A stretch of DNA of 64,000 nt from Thermoleophilia bacterium (GCA_020845695.1 JADLFG010000042.1:62001-126000), one strand, 5' to 3'; positions 27,290-36,534 are shown, numbered from the stretch's first letter. The notes: generated by a model not told the origin, from the sequence alone. A program made the numbers and translations.

Positions 27290-28462
27290 GTGGTGAGCTG
27301 GGGCGGTCGCGTGGCGGTCGCGGGCGTGTACGAGTCGCCGCGGCGCAAGGCGCCGGGTGTGCACCCATTCGAGATCCATGCGGAGTGCGTGAGGGGGGCG
27401 CTGGAGGACGCCGGGCTCGCGTTCTCGGAGGTGGACGGCCTGTGCTCGGTGGGTGGCACGCCGGCCGATGGGACGGCGTGGGCGCCCGTCCTGGAGCTGG
27501 CGGAGTGGCTCGGGCTGTCGGAGCAGCTTCGCTACGTGGACGGCACGGAGACCGGGGGCTGCTCGCCGATCGCGCAGGCGGGGCGGGCGGCGGCACAGAT
27601 CGCCGCCGGGGCGGTCGAGGTCGCGGTCGTCAGCTACGCGGAGTGCAGCTACTCGCTCATGCCGGATCTCGGGACCGGGACGGCGGGCCTGAACGCGCAG
27701 GGGCCCGGGGCGTTCGAGATGCCGTACGGATTCTCGGTTGCGGGCGCCTTCGCGCTGATGGCTCAACGGCACATGCACGAGTACGGGACGACGCCGGAGC
27801 AGCTCGCCCGGGTGGCGGTTCAGTGCCGGGCGAACGCGGCCTCGAACCCGGACGCCCGCTACCGGGAGCCGCTGACGGTCGAGGACGTGCTCGCCTCGCC
27901 GATGATCGCCTCGCCGCTTCACCGCTTCGACTGTTGCGTGGTGACGGATTCGGGGGGCGCGGTCGTGCTGGTCGGGGAGGGGCGGGCGCGGGAATGTCGC
28001 AAGCCGCCGGTGTGGCTGCTCGGGTTCGGTGAGGCGCTCGGGCACGCGCAGATGAACCAGATGGATCGGTTCACGTCGACGCCGGCCGTCGCCAGCGGTC
28101 AGCGGGCCTTCGCGATGGCCGGTGTCAGCCACGACGACGTCGACGTCGCCCAGCTCTACGACGCGTTCACGATCACCCCGCTGCTCGCGCTCGAGGACCT
28201 CGGCTTCTGCGCGAAGGGCGAGGGCGGCCCGTTCGTCGAGAGCGGCGCGATCGCGCCCGGCGGCCAGCTACCGATCAACACCGACGGCGGCGGCCTCTCG
28301 TCCAACCATCCCGGCCGTCGCGGCATGTTCCTACTCGTGGAGAGCGTGCGCCAGCTTCGCGGCGAGGGCGTCGGGGTCCAGATCGCGGGCGCCAGGACCG
28401 CCCTGGCGCACGGGCTCGGCGGCGCCAACTCGGCCACGGCCACGATGATCCTCGGCGTCTAG
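27290..28462 (+). CDS. Thiolase-like (lipid-transfer/retro-aldolase type) protein, copy 2
   Basis: A 390-residue paralogue of the protein at 25545-26711, with VDGTETGGCSPIAQAGRAAAQIAAG, MAQRHMHEYGTTPEQLA, AQLYDAFTITPLLALEDLGFCAKGEGG and LPINTDGGGLSSNHP. It has a Cys in the TGGCSP loop where copy 1 has Ala. That position is near but not certainly equal to the thiolase nucleophile, so copy 2 could differ in chemistry (thiolytic versus aldolytic). Two adjacent GTG codons (27290, 27293) follow GGAGGG at good distance, so the start is at one of these although the open frame extends further up. A DUF35 gene follows at once. Confidence 0.85.
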   Translation: MVSWGGRVAVAGVYESPRRKAPGVHPFEIHAECVRGALEDAGLAFSEVDGLCSVGGTPADGTAWAPVLELAEWLGLSEQLRYVDGTETGGCSPIAQAGRAAAQIAAGAVEVAVVSYAECSYSLMPDLGTGTAGLNAQGPGAFEMPYGFSVAGAFALMAQRHMHEYGTTPEQLARVAVQCRANAASNPDARYREPLTVEDVLASPMIASPLHRFDCCVVTDSGGAVVLVGEGRARECRKPPVWLLGFGEALGHAQMNQMDRFTSTPAVASGQRAFAMAGVSHDDVDVAQLYDAFTITPLLALEDLGFCAKGEGGPFVESGAIAPGGQLPINTDGGGLSSNHPGRRGMFLLVESVRQLRGEGVGVQIAGARTALAHGLGGANSATATMILGV

Positions 28463-28477
28463 ATGGGAGACCGGGAA

Positions 28478-28894
28478 ATGGCCAAGACGACCGAGCCGGC
28501 CCGGATGCTCCCCGTCCTCTACGAGCTGACCGAGCCGTTCTGGGCGGCCGCGGCCGAGGGGAAGCTCCTGATTCAGCGCTGCCGCTCCTGCGGCGCCCAC
28601 CAGTGGTACCCGCGCGGCCACTGCCGCCGCTGCCTCGCCGCGGCGCCCGAGTGGGTCGAGTCCCCGGGCCGGGGCCGGGTCCACACTTTCACGATCGTCT
28701 GCCGCTCCAACGCGCCCGGCTTCGAGGTTCCCTACGTGTTCGCGATCGTCGAGCTCGAGGAGGGCGTTCGCCTGAGCGCGAACCTCGTCGGCATCCCCCA
28801 CGAGCAGGTGGCCTGCGGCCTGCCGGTGCGCGTCACCTACCAGCGCCTGACCGATCGCATCGCCCTCCCCCAGTTCACCGCGGCAGCGTCGTGA
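28478..28894 (+). CDS. DUF35 zinc-ribbon/OB-fold protein, copy 2
   Basis: A 138-residue zinc-ribbon/OB-fold protein with RCRSCGAHQWYPRGHCRRC (two CxxC pairs) and an OB-fold containing GRVHTFTIVCRSNAPGF and PYVFAIVELEEGVRLSANLVG. It follows thiolase-like copy 2 just as copy 1 follows its own thiolase, giving two enzyme/partner pairs in one operon. An ATG directly after the thiolase stop (28463) would add five residues. The ATG at 28478 is preferred because a GGGAGA lies just upstream of it. The stop overlaps the following GTG as GTGA. Confidence 0.86.
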   Translation: MAKTTEPARMLPVLYELTEPFWAAAAEGKLLIQRCRSCGAHQWYPRGHCRRCLAAAPEWVESPGRGRVHTFTIVCRSNAPGFEVPYVFAIVELEEGVRLSANLVGIPHEQVACGLPVRVTYQRLTDRIALPQFTAAAS

Positions 28895-30147
28895 CGGCCG
28901 AGCGAGCGGGAGCCCGGGTCGGATTCGACCGCGCCGTGGAGCCTCGCTTCGACGAGGAGACCGAGGCGTTCCGCCAGGAGGTGCGGGACTTCCTGCGCGA
29001 TTCCCTGCCGGACGAGATCCGGCGCTGGTGCGACGTGGCCACGGTCTACTCGGAGTTCGTACCCCTCGAGATCCGCAAGCGCTGGGCGAGGATCCTCTAC
29101 GAGCGCGGCGGTTGGACCTGTCCCGGGCTACCCAGGGAGCACGGCGGGGCCGGGCTGAGCCCGCTTCAGTGCTACGTGCTCGCCCGGGAGCTCTCTCTCG
29201 CGGGGGCGGCCCACCTGCCCGAGATCGGAGCCGACCTGGTCGCGCCGACGCTCGTTGCCTTCGGGACCGAGGAGCAGCGGGAGCGGTTCCTGCCCGGCAT
29301 CCTCACGTTCGACGACGTCTGGTGCCAGGGCTTCTCCGAGCCCGGCGCCGGCTCGGACCTGGCCGCGCTCGAGTGCCGCGCGGAGCGCCAGGGCGATGAG
29401 TACGTGCTGGACGGGACGAAGATCTGGACGAGCTACGCCCACTGCGCGGACTGGATGATCGGCCTCTTTCGCACCGATCGCTCCGGGAAGAAGCAGCAGG
29501 GCATCACCGTCCTCTGCGTGCCCATGTCCGCGGCCGGCGTGACGGTCGTCCCGATCGTGACGTTCGCGGGGACGCACATCCTGAACCAGGTGCTGTTCTC
29601 GCGGGTCCGGGTCCCGGCCGAGAACCGCCTGGGGGAGGAGGGTGACGGCTGGGGCCTCGTGAAGCACGTTCTCGCTCTCGAGCGGACGACGTCGGGCCTC
29701 GTCCCGCACGCGGTGGCGGCGCTCGAGCGGCTGAAGGAGGTGGCGTCCCGGCAGCCTGCGGGCGAGGGGTCGCTGCTCGAGGAGACAGCGTTCGGCCTGC
29801 GGATCGCCGAGCTCGAGCTCTCGCTGCGGGCGCTCGAGCTCACGGAGCTGCGGCTGCTCCTGGGCTCCGGCGACGCTCGCGCCCAGGCGGGCGTGGCCTC
29901 GCTCGTCAAGCTTCGCTGGTCTGAGATCCACTCCGAGCTCACCGAGCTCTTGCACCAGGCGTGCGGGTATCGCGGCCACGCCGATCTGGGCGCGGAGCTG
30001 GACGTGGGCGGCCCCGAGCCCGGGCTCCTGGCGGAGGCCGCGCGGGCCGCCGTGGATACGTTCAACGCGCGCTCGGGTCTGATCTACGGGGGCTCGAGCG
30101 AGATCCAGCGCAACATCATCGCGAAGGCCGTCCTGGGTCTGTCCTGA
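28891..30147 (+). CDS. Acyl-CoA dehydrogenase, PimC-like large subunit
   Basis: A 418-residue acyl-CoA dehydrogenase resembling the large subunit of pimeloyl-CoA dehydrogenase (PimC) and other heteromeric enzymes. Its motifs are GWTCPGLPREHGGAGLSPLQ, DVWCQGFSEPGAGSDLAAL, GTKIWTSYAHCADWMIGLFRT, and at the C-terminus LIYGGSSEIQRNIIAKA. The residue before GSS, often the catalytic Glu in homotetrameric members, is Gly. Together with the following small subunit this fits an alpha2beta2 enzyme with one active site per heterodimer, as described for steroid ChsE1-ChsE2 and PimCD. The GTG start overlaps the DUF35 stop. Confidence 0.88.
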   Translation: MTAERAGARVGFDRAVEPRFDEETEAFRQEVRDFLRDSLPDEIRRWCDVATVYSEFVPLEIRKRWARILYERGGWTCPGLPREHGGAGLSPLQCYVLARELSLAGAAHLPEIGADLVAPTLVAFGTEEQRERFLPGILTFDDVWCQGFSEPGAGSDLAALECRAERQGDEYVLDGTKIWTSYAHCADWMIGLFRTDRSGKKQQGITVLCVPMSAAGVTVVPIVTFAGTHILNQVLFSRVRVPAENRLGEEGDGWGLVKHVLALERTTSGLVPHAVAALERLKEVASRQPAGEGSLLEETAFGLRIAELELSLRALELTELRLLLGSGDARAQAGVASLVKLRWSEIHSELTELLHQACGYRGHADLGAELDVGGPEPGLLAEAARAAVDTFNARSGLIYGGSSEIQRNIIAKAVLGLS

Positions 30148-30158
30148 CGGGTGGGGGC

Positions 30159-31325
30159 ATGCACATCGAGCTGACACGAACACAGCGGCTCTTCGGGGAC
30201 AGCCTCGCCCGCTTCCTGAGCGAGAACCACAGCTTCGAGCGGCGGCGGGAGATCCTCCAGTCGGAGCACGGTTTCTGGCCGGAGCACTGGGCGCGGTACG
30301 CGGAGCTCGGCGTTCTGGGGGCACCGTTTCCCGAGGAGTACGGCGGGCTCGGCGAGGATCCCGTGACGACGATGGTGATCATGGAGCAGTTCGGGCGCTC
30401 CCTCGTCACCAGCCCGTTCCTCGCGACGGTGGTCCTGGGTGGCCACCTCGTCCTCTTCGGCGGCTCCGAGGAGCAGCGTCGCTCGATCCTGCCCGCGGTC
30501 GCGAACGGCGAGGCCAAGCTCGCCTTCGCCTTCGCGGAGCCCGCGGGGCGCTACGACCTCTTCCACGTCGCCACCCGGGCGACGCCAGGCCCGGGCGGGT
30601 TCGCGATCAGCGGGGAGAAGTGCACGGTCTTCGACGCGGCGGTCGCGGACACCATCGCCGTGCTCGCACGAACGTCCGGCTCGGACCGAGATCGCGACGG
30701 CCTCTCGCTCTTCCTCGTCGAGCGCGGGGCGGGCGGGCTGTCGCGTCGCGACTACCGGACGCAGGACGGCGGGCGAGCTTCGGACCTGCGCTTCGAGCGG
30801 GTTCGCGTCGGCCCCGACGCGCTCGTCGGGGAGCTCGACGGTGCGCATTCGCTGGTCGAGCGGGTGATCGACCACGGGATCGCCGCGGTGTGCGCCGAGG
30901 CGGTCGGGGCGATGCGGGCGGTCCTCGAGCAGACGCTCGACTACCTGAAGGTGCGGCGCCAGTTCGGCCAGCCTCTGGCGAGCTTCCAGGTGCTGCAGCA
31001 CCGGATGGCGGACGTGTACATCAGCTGCGAGCTGGCCCAGTCGGTGACCCAGGAAGCAACGCTTCGCGTGGCGGGGGCCGATGCCGCCGCGCGCCGCCGG
31101 AGCGCCTCCGCCGCCAAGTACCTCGTCGGCTCCTACGGTCGCGAGGTGGGCCACCGGGGGGTGCACCTGCACGGCGGGGTGGGTATGACCGCCGACAATC
31201 CCGTCGGGCACTACCTCAAGCGGCTCGCCCTGATCGACCTCACCTTCGGCGATTCCGCCCACCACCTGGTCCTCTACCGGGAGCTGTCTCGCAAGCCAGC
31301 ACCTCCCGGGCCGGGCACGGGGTAG
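30159..31325 (+). CDS. Acyl-CoA dehydrogenase, PimD-like small subunit
   Basis: A 388-residue acyl-CoA dehydrogenase homologue with the small-subunit character of PimD/ChsE-type heteromers: FPEEYGGLGEDPVTTMVIMEQFG, SFQVLQHRMADVYI, LHGGVGMTADNPVGHYLKRL and LTFGDSAHHL. The acceptor loop after position 120 (AFAEPAGRYDLFHV) is shortened and lacks the usual SEP-GSD sequence, and the terminal Glu motif is replaced by FGDS. It therefore probably supports its partner rather than acting alone. Twelve bases separate it from the large-subunit stop, with a purine-rich GGGTGGGGG upstream. Confidence 0.87.
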   Translation: MHIELTRTQRLFGDSLARFLSENHSFERRREILQSEHGFWPEHWARYAELGVLGAPFPEEYGGLGEDPVTTMVIMEQFGRSLVTSPFLATVVLGGHLVLFGGSEEQRRSILPAVANGEAKLAFAFAEPAGRYDLFHVATRATPGPGGFAISGEKCTVFDAAVADTIAVLARTSGSDRDRDGLSLFLVERGAGGLSRRDYRTQDGGRASDLRFERVRVGPDALVGELDGAHSLVERVIDHGIAAVCAEAVGAMRAVLEQTLDYLKVRRQFGQPLASFQVLQHRMADVYISCELAQSVTQEATLRVAGADAAARRRSASAAKYLVGSYGREVGHRGVHLHGGVGMTADNPVGHYLKRLALIDLTFGDSAHHLVLYRELSRKPAPPGPGTG

Positions 31326-31329
31326 CGAG

Positions 31330-32202
31330 ATGGCGATGAATCTCGATGCGGTGGGACTGACCGCGCGTGTGCGAGCCACCTGGAGCGAGGACGACTGCCT
31401 CCTGTACGCGGTCAGCCTGAACTGCGGCGCCGGCGAGCTCCAGTTCGCGACGGAGAACACCGAGGGCGTCCCCCAGCAGGTGCTGCCGACCTTCGTGACG
31501 GTGATCATGGACCTCGCGGCGAAACGCGGGCGGACTCCCCAGCTGGCCTGGTTCGAGGACTCCGTGGTCGGCGACTTCGCGCCCGAGCAGATCCTCGACG
31601 GGGAGCGGAAGATCACGCTCCACGGCCCCCTTCCCGTCCGGGGGAGCGCCGAGGTCACGACGAGGATCGCGGGCATCTGGGACAAGGGATCCGGTGCCGT
31701 GATCGAGCTGAACGAGACGGGCGTGAACGCCGAGACCGGCACGCCGCTCTGGGATCACCAGATGTGGGCGTTCGTCCGGGGCGAGGGCGGCTGGGGTGGC
31801 GACCCGGGTCCGGCCCGGGAGCGCAACGAGCCGCCGGAGCGCGAGCCCGACCGCGTGATCTCCTACGAGACGTGTCCCAATCAGGCCTACCTCTACCGTC
31901 TGAACGGCGACCGCGCCCGCTACCACTCCGATCCGGCCTCCGCGCAGGCGGCGGGGTTCGACCGGCCTCTCCTGCACGGGCTCTGCAGCTACGGCTTCGC
32001 CGGGCGCGGCCTGATCGAGGTCCTGTGTGACGGCGACCCGGCTCGGTTCGGATCCATGACCGGCCGCTTCTCGGCACCCGTGTTCCCGGGCGATACGCTC
32101 GTCTCGAAGATGTGGCTCGATGGCGGCGGGGCGGTCTTTCGCACCGAGAACCAGGACGGCGTCGCGGTCATCGACCGTGGGCGGTTCACCTTCCGCGGCT
32201 GA
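31330..32202 (+). CDS. MaoC-like enoyl-CoA hydratase (double hot-dog)
   Basis: A 290-residue protein with two hot-dog halves. The C-terminal half carries the hydratase-2 motif YRLNGDRARYHSDPASAQAAGFDRPLLHGL, with the catalytic Asp (in NGD) and His (in RYHSDP) seen in R-specific enoyl-CoA hydratases. The N-terminal half is a degenerate hot-dog, as in eukaryotic MFE-2-type hydratases. It would hydrate the 2-enoyl-CoA produced by the dehydrogenase pair to the (3R)-hydroxyacyl-CoA, matching the MFE-2-like SDR at the end of the run. The ATG follows the previous stop by four bases. Confidence 0.88.
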   Translation: MAMNLDAVGLTARVRATWSEDDCLLYAVSLNCGAGELQFATENTEGVPQQVLPTFVTVIMDLAAKRGRTPQLAWFEDSVVGDFAPEQILDGERKITLHGPLPVRGSAEVTTRIAGIWDKGSGAVIELNETGVNAETGTPLWDHQMWAFVRGEGGWGGDPGPARERNEPPEREPDRVISYETCPNQAYLYRLNGDRARYHSDPASAQAAGFDRPLLHGLCSYGFAGRGLIEVLCDGDPARFGSMTGRFSAPVFPGDTLVSKMWLDGGGAVFRTENQDGVAVIDRGRFTFRG

Positions 32203-32224
32203 CGGCAGCCTGCTGACCACGCTC

Positions 32225-34363
32225 GTGCCCTCGCAGACCCCGACGCAGCTCGACGCCCTGTTCGACCCCCGGTCGGTCGCCGTGATCGGGGCGAGCGCAA
32301 ACCCCGGGAAGTGGGGTCACGAGCTGTCGCGGATCGTGCTCGCGGGCCAGCATCGCCGGCGTGTCTACCTCGTGAACCGGAACGGCGGCGAGATCCTGGG
32401 ACAGAGTGTCTACCGAACGCTTGCGGACCTCCCCGAGGCGCCGGAGGCGGCACTCATCGTCGTGCCGGCGAGCAGCTTCGAGGAAGCGCTCGACGGCGCG
32501 CTCGAGCGTGGCGCCAGGGTGATCGTCGGGATGACGTCGGGATTCGGCGAGATTGGCGAGGAGGGCCGGCAGCGGGAACGGGCGATCGCCGCGCGCGTCC
32601 GCCAGGCTGGCGCGATGCTGCTCGGCCCGAACTGCATCGGCGTCCACGACGCCACGGCCGAGTTCAACGCCGCCCCGTACCTCGATCTGCCCGTCGGCGA
32701 GATCGCGTTCATCTCCCAGAGCGGCGGGCTGGCCGAGGAGATCGCCCGCTACCTGAGGGAGTACGGGCTCGGCTACTCCCGCTTCGTCTCGGTCGGGAAC
32801 CAGACCGACCTGACGGTCGCGGCGCTCGTGCGCGCCTGCGCCGTTCACCGGCACACGTCGCTGATCATCCTCTACGTCGAGGACTTCCTGGACGGCCGGG
32901 AGGTCTTCGACGCCGTTCACGAGGCGGGTCTGGCCGGACGCCCGGTCGTGGTGCTGAGCGCGCCCGCCAGCGAGCCCGTGCGGCGCGCAGCGCAGTCGCA
33001 CACGGGGTCGCTCGCAACCGCGGGCGAGGTGATCGAGCTGGCGTGCCAGGCTGCGGGCGCGTTCCTCGTCTCGACGCCCCGGCAGGTCGCCGAGGCCGCG
33101 CACGCGTTGCTCTCGCCCGCGCGGGCTCGCGGCCGGCGCGTCGCGCTCCTCGGCGACACGGGCGGCTTCGTCGTCGTCGGGGCGGGCGCCGTCACCGCCG
33201 AGGGCCTCGAGATCCCCGAGTTCAGCGAGGAGCTCCGCTCCAGGCTGACCGCCGAGCTGTCGCCGCTGGCGTCGTGCGCGAATCCGATCGACCTGGTCAC
33301 GACCGCTTCCTCCGCCCACTGGGCAGCGGTCGCGGAGCACGTGCTGGCCTCGGACGAGGTGGACGCCCTGCTGCTCGTCGGCGGCTTCGGGGTGTACGTC
33401 AGCTACGGGGTGGAGGACGACGCGCAGGCGATCGCGGCCGCGGAGCGCATCGCCGAGCAGGCTTGGCGGACAGGAAAGCCGGTCGTCGTCTCGACTCTCG
33501 CCTCGACCTCGTCGGGTGCCCTGGCGCTGCGAGACCGGCGCGTTCCGGTCTACCGCGACATCGAGTCGGGAGCGCGGGCCGTGCGCCTGCTCTGCGACGA
33601 TCGCGACCCGGCGAGCGGTATCCCGCCGCTGCCGCCCGCGGCGGGGCCCTCGGGTGCCGACGAGGCAACCTACTTCGGCGCCAGGGCGCTCCTCGCCTCG
33701 TACGGCATCGCCTTTCCGGAGGCGGTGGAGGTGTCCGGGCTCGAGGAGGCACTCGCGGCGGCCTCGAGGCTCGGCTTCCCGGTCGCCCTGAAGGCGCTCG
33801 GGCTCCTGCACAAGTCGGACGCCGGCGGCGTCGTGCTCGGCCTGCGGGACGAGGGCGAGCTCGGGCGGGCATTCGCCGAGCTCGAGGCGCGCCTCGCCCC
33901 GCCCTCCTACTCGCTGGAGCGGATGGCCGGGGTGGGGGAAGGCGGGATCGAGCTGATCGTCGGTGCCCGCCAGGATCCCCGCTTCGGCCCGGTGCTCCTC
34001 GTCGGTACGGGCGGGCTCTACGCCGAGATCCTTCGTGACGCGCGGCTCGTCTTCGCCCCGGCCGACCCGGCGCGCGCCGAGCGCGCCCTGCGCAGCCTGC
34101 GCGGGGCGCCGCTCCTGCTCGGGGCCCGGGGCCGTCCGCGGCTCGATCTCGCCGCGGCCGCGGTTGCCGCCGCGGCCCTCTCCCGGCTCGCGGCCGAGCG
34201 CCCGGACCTCGCCGACATCGAGGTGAACCCGCTCCTCGTCCTGCGGGAGGGGGCCGTCGCGCTCGACGCCCGCGTCATCCGCGCCACGGCGCCAGAGCTG
34301 TCCGCACCGATAGGCGACAACGTCCGGCCTGGTCCCCAGGCCGGCGCGGAAGGAGGGCATTGA
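32225..34363 (+). CDS. Acyl-CoA synthetase, NDP-forming (fused alpha/beta), copy 1
   Basis: A 712-residue NDP-forming acyl-CoA synthetase. The N-terminal part has a CoA-binding domain (DPRSVAVIGASANPGKWG), then succinyl-CoA ligase-like domains with the phosphorylated His in RRAAQSHTGSLATAGE and GPNCIGVHD. The C-terminal ATP-grasp domain reads GFPVALKALGLLHKSDAGGVVLGL and ADIEVNPLLV. It activates a carboxylic acid while converting ATP to ADP. The start is taken at GTG 32225, 23 bp after the hydratase; an earlier in-frame GTG at 32177 would overlap that gene. It probably charges the acid that enters this beta-oxidation set. Confidence 0.87.
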   Translation: MPSQTPTQLDALFDPRSVAVIGASANPGKWGHELSRIVLAGQHRRRVYLVNRNGGEILGQSVYRTLADLPEAPEAALIVVPASSFEEALDGALERGARVIVGMTSGFGEIGEEGRQRERAIAARVRQAGAMLLGPNCIGVHDATAEFNAAPYLDLPVGEIAFISQSGGLAEEIARYLREYGLGYSRFVSVGNQTDLTVAALVRACAVHRHTSLIILYVEDFLDGREVFDAVHEAGLAGRPVVVLSAPASEPVRRAAQSHTGSLATAGEVIELACQAAGAFLVSTPRQVAEAAHALLSPARARGRRVALLGDTGGFVVVGAGAVTAEGLEIPEFSEELRSRLTAELSPLASCANPIDLVTTASSAHWAAVAEHVLASDEVDALLLVGGFGVYVSYGVEDDAQAIAAAERIAEQAWRTGKPVVVSTLASTSSGALALRDRRVPVYRDIESGARAVRLLCDDRDPASGIPPLPPAAGPSGADEATYFGARALLASYGIAFPEAVEVSGLEEALAAASRLGFPVALKALGLLHKSDAGGVVLGLRDEGELGRAFAELEARLAPPSYSLERMAGVGEGGIELIVGARQDPRFGPVLLVGTGGLYAEILRDARLVFAPADPARAERALRSLRGAPLLLGARGRPRLDLAAAAVAAAALSRLAAERPDLADIEVNPLLVLREGAVALDARVIRATAPELSAPIGDNVRPGPQAGAEGGH

Positions 34364-35298
34364 TGGGAATCTGCGAGGGACGGGTCGTCGTGGTGACGGG
34401 CGCCGGCGGCGGGCTCGGGCGCGCCCACGCGCTCTCGTTCGCGCGAGCGGGGGCGAAGGTCGTGGCCAACGACCTCGGCACGGCCCCCGACGGGACCGGC
34501 CACGCCTCGATGCCGGCTGCGGAGGTCGTCGAGGAGATCCGCGCGCTCGGCGGCGAGGCGGTCGCGAACGGCGACGACGTCGCCGACTGGGACGGTGCCC
34601 ACCGGCTCGTCCAGACGGCGCTCGAGTCGTTCGGCCGCCTCGATGTGCTCGTCAACAGTGCCGGTTTCCTCCGGGATCGCGCGCTCGTGAGCATGACCGA
34701 GGATGAGTGGGACGCGGTCATTCGGGTGCACCTCAAGGGCGTGTTCTGCCCGACCCGGCATGCGGCCGCCCACTGGCGCGAGCGCTCGAAGGAGGGGGAG
34801 GCGAACGACGCCAGGGTGATCAACACCACGTCGACCTCCGGGGTGTACGGGAACTTCGGTCAGGCGAACTACGGCGCCGCGAAGGCTGGCGTGGCTGCCT
34901 TCACCGGCATCGCCGCGCTCGAGCTCGAGCGCTACGGCGTGACGGTCAATGCGATCAGCCCGGCCGCCCGAACCCGCATGACGGCGTCCGGGCTGCCCGA
35001 GGCTCCGAGCGGTGCCGCCGACCCGTTCGACCCGGCGAGCGTGTCGGCGCTCGTCGTCTGGCTGGGCAGCGCCGGGGCCGCGCACGTTACGGGCAGGGTC
35101 TTCGACATCTTCGGTGGCAGGCTGCGGGTCGAGACCGGATGGAGTCCGGGCCCGGCCGCCGTCCCCGAAGGGCCGTTCGACCCGAGCGAGCTCGGACGGA
35201 TCGTCGACCGGCTGCTCGCCGAGGCTCCCGCCCGGATCCGCACCTGGGAGGACGCCGAGGTGGGACAGCCCGGGTCGGGCTTCCTGATCCAGCCGTGA
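34363..35298 (+). CDS. SDR oxidoreductase, MFE-2-like 3-hydroxyacyl-CoA dehydrogenase type
   Basis: A 311-residue short-chain dehydrogenase. TGAGGGLGRAHALSFARAGAKVVANDLG gives the NAD-binding loop, followed by NSAG, TSTSGVYGNFGQ (catalytic Ser) and YGAAKAG (Tyr-xxx-Lys). The opening CEGRVVVVTGAGGGLGRAHA resembles the dehydrogenase part of peroxisomal multifunctional enzyme 2, which oxidises (3R)-hydroxyacyl-CoA made by MaoC-type hydratases. An ATG with AAGGAGGG upstream overlaps the synthetase stop by one base (TGATG); the preceding in-frame TTG is rejected. It is the last gene of the run and is followed by a strong terminator hairpin. Confidence 0.9.
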   Translation: MGICEGRVVVVTGAGGGLGRAHALSFARAGAKVVANDLGTAPDGTGHASMPAAEVVEEIRALGGEAVANGDDVADWDGAHRLVQTALESFGRLDVLVNSAGFLRDRALVSMTEDEWDAVIRVHLKGVFCPTRHAAAHWRERSKEGEANDARVINTTSTSGVYGNFGQANYGAAKAGVAAFTGIAALELERYGVTVNAISPAARTRMTASGLPEAPSGAADPFDPASVSALVVWLGSAGAAHVTGRVFDIFGGRLRVETGWSPGPAAVPEGPFDPSELGRIVDRLLAEAPARIRTWEDAEVGQPGSGFLIQP

Positions 35299-35315
35299 GC
35301 GCCCGGCAGCCCCGG

Positions 35316-35358
35316 GCGAAGCGGGCAGGACCGCCCGGTGCGGTCCTGCCCGCTTCGC
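35316..35358. terminator. Bidirectional terminator hairpin, 19-bp perfect stem
   Basis: A perfect 19-bp inverted repeat (arms 35316-35334 and 35340-35358, loop of five bases) lies between the convergent SDR gene and the sugar-binding-protein gene. The arm contains GCGGGCAGGACCGC. There is no long T-run, as is common in high-GC actinobacteria. Confidence 0.85.
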
Positions 35359-35371
35359 GACGCTCAGCGGC

Positions 35372-36486
35372 CTACCACTCGACCGTGAACTGATCCACGT
35401 TCTCCTGGGTGAGCGTCAGCTTGCCCCCTTCGAGCGGGCTGGTCTCCGAGGGGTCGAGCAGCGGGTCTTCGATTGGCTCGCCCCGGATCGCCTTCAGCAG
35501 CAGCTCCGCCGCCATCCTCACGTCGGTCTGCGGGACGGCGATCACGGATCCGAACTGCGTGCCCGCCTTGATCCGCTCGACCGCGGCCTCGGTGGCGCCC
35601 CACCCGATCACGAACACCGAGCCGGTCTTCCCGAGCTCCTCGAGCGCGGCGACGATCCCGGTCGCGGTCGCGTCGTCGTCCGAGATGATGACGTGCGTGT
35701 CCGGGTGCGTCTGCAGCAGGGTTCGGGTCAGAGCGGCGGCCGCGTCGGCGGCATCGAACCCGGGCGCGCCGAGGTCGATCAGCTTCAGGTTCGGGTGGTT
35801 TGCGAGCTCGGCCTCGAGCGCCTCGACCTCGAGCGTCGTCAGGGTGTACTCCGGCGGGCCGGTGAACATGGCGAGGTTGCACGGATCGAGCGTGCCGCAC
35901 GCCTGGAGCGCCATCTCGACCCAGGACTTCGCGTAAAGCTCTGGCCACTGGTTCACCTCGCCGGAGACGCCCTCGAGCTGGGGGCCGTTCGGATCGAAGA
36001 ACTCCGGGCCGATCGAGCCCTCGTTCGAGACGACTTTGAGCCCGGCGGCGATGGCGGCCTCGGCGCAGGGGACCGCGGCTGCCCCGTCGACGGGGTAGAT
36101 CAGGAGCCCTTGGTACTTGCCGGTCGCGATCGCGGTCTCGCACTGGGACAGCTGCTTCTGCGGGTCGAAGTCCGCGGAGAAGATGTCCACGGTGGCGTTG
36201 TTCTCTGCCGCGAACGCCTTCACGGCCTCCTGAGCGGGCACGGTGAACGACGTCGTCGAGGTGTCGAGGTAGACGAACGAGATCGCCTCCGCCGCGGACG
36301 TCTCCGTGGCCGGCGCGGCCGTCTCGGTGGCGGGCGCGGCGGTTGTCCCCGCCTCTTCGTCGCCACCGCATCCGGCGGCCACGAGCGCCACCGCCACGGC
36401 CGCTACTGCCACCGCCAGAGCGCTGACCCGCAGCCTCCCGGTTGTCCGCGCGACGCGCCCTTCCCCGGCGCTGGTCCTGTCGATCA
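35372..36486 (-). CDS. Sugar-type ABC transporter substrate-binding lipoprotein (RbsB-like)
   Basis: A 371-residue periplasmic-binding protein of the ribose/xylose class (type I fold). It has an N-terminal lipoprotein signal (hydrophobic stretch then VAAGCGGDE, with the Cys as lipid anchor) and a Thr/Ala/Glu-rich linker. The binding domain contains LIYPVDGAAAVPCAEAAIAAGLKVV, IISDDDATATGIVAALEE and VIGWGATEAAVERIKAGTQFGSVIAVPQ. The ATG at 36486 has GGAGGAGG eight bases upstream; an earlier in-frame GTG overlaps that site and is rejected. It works with the permease and ATPase transcribed just before it. The ligand is a sugar or a related small polar compound and cannot be named. Confidence 0.88.
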
Positions 36487-36534
36487 TTCCGAGCACCTCC
36501 TCCGTCGTTTTCTCCTGCGTTCTCGCTGGTCAGA

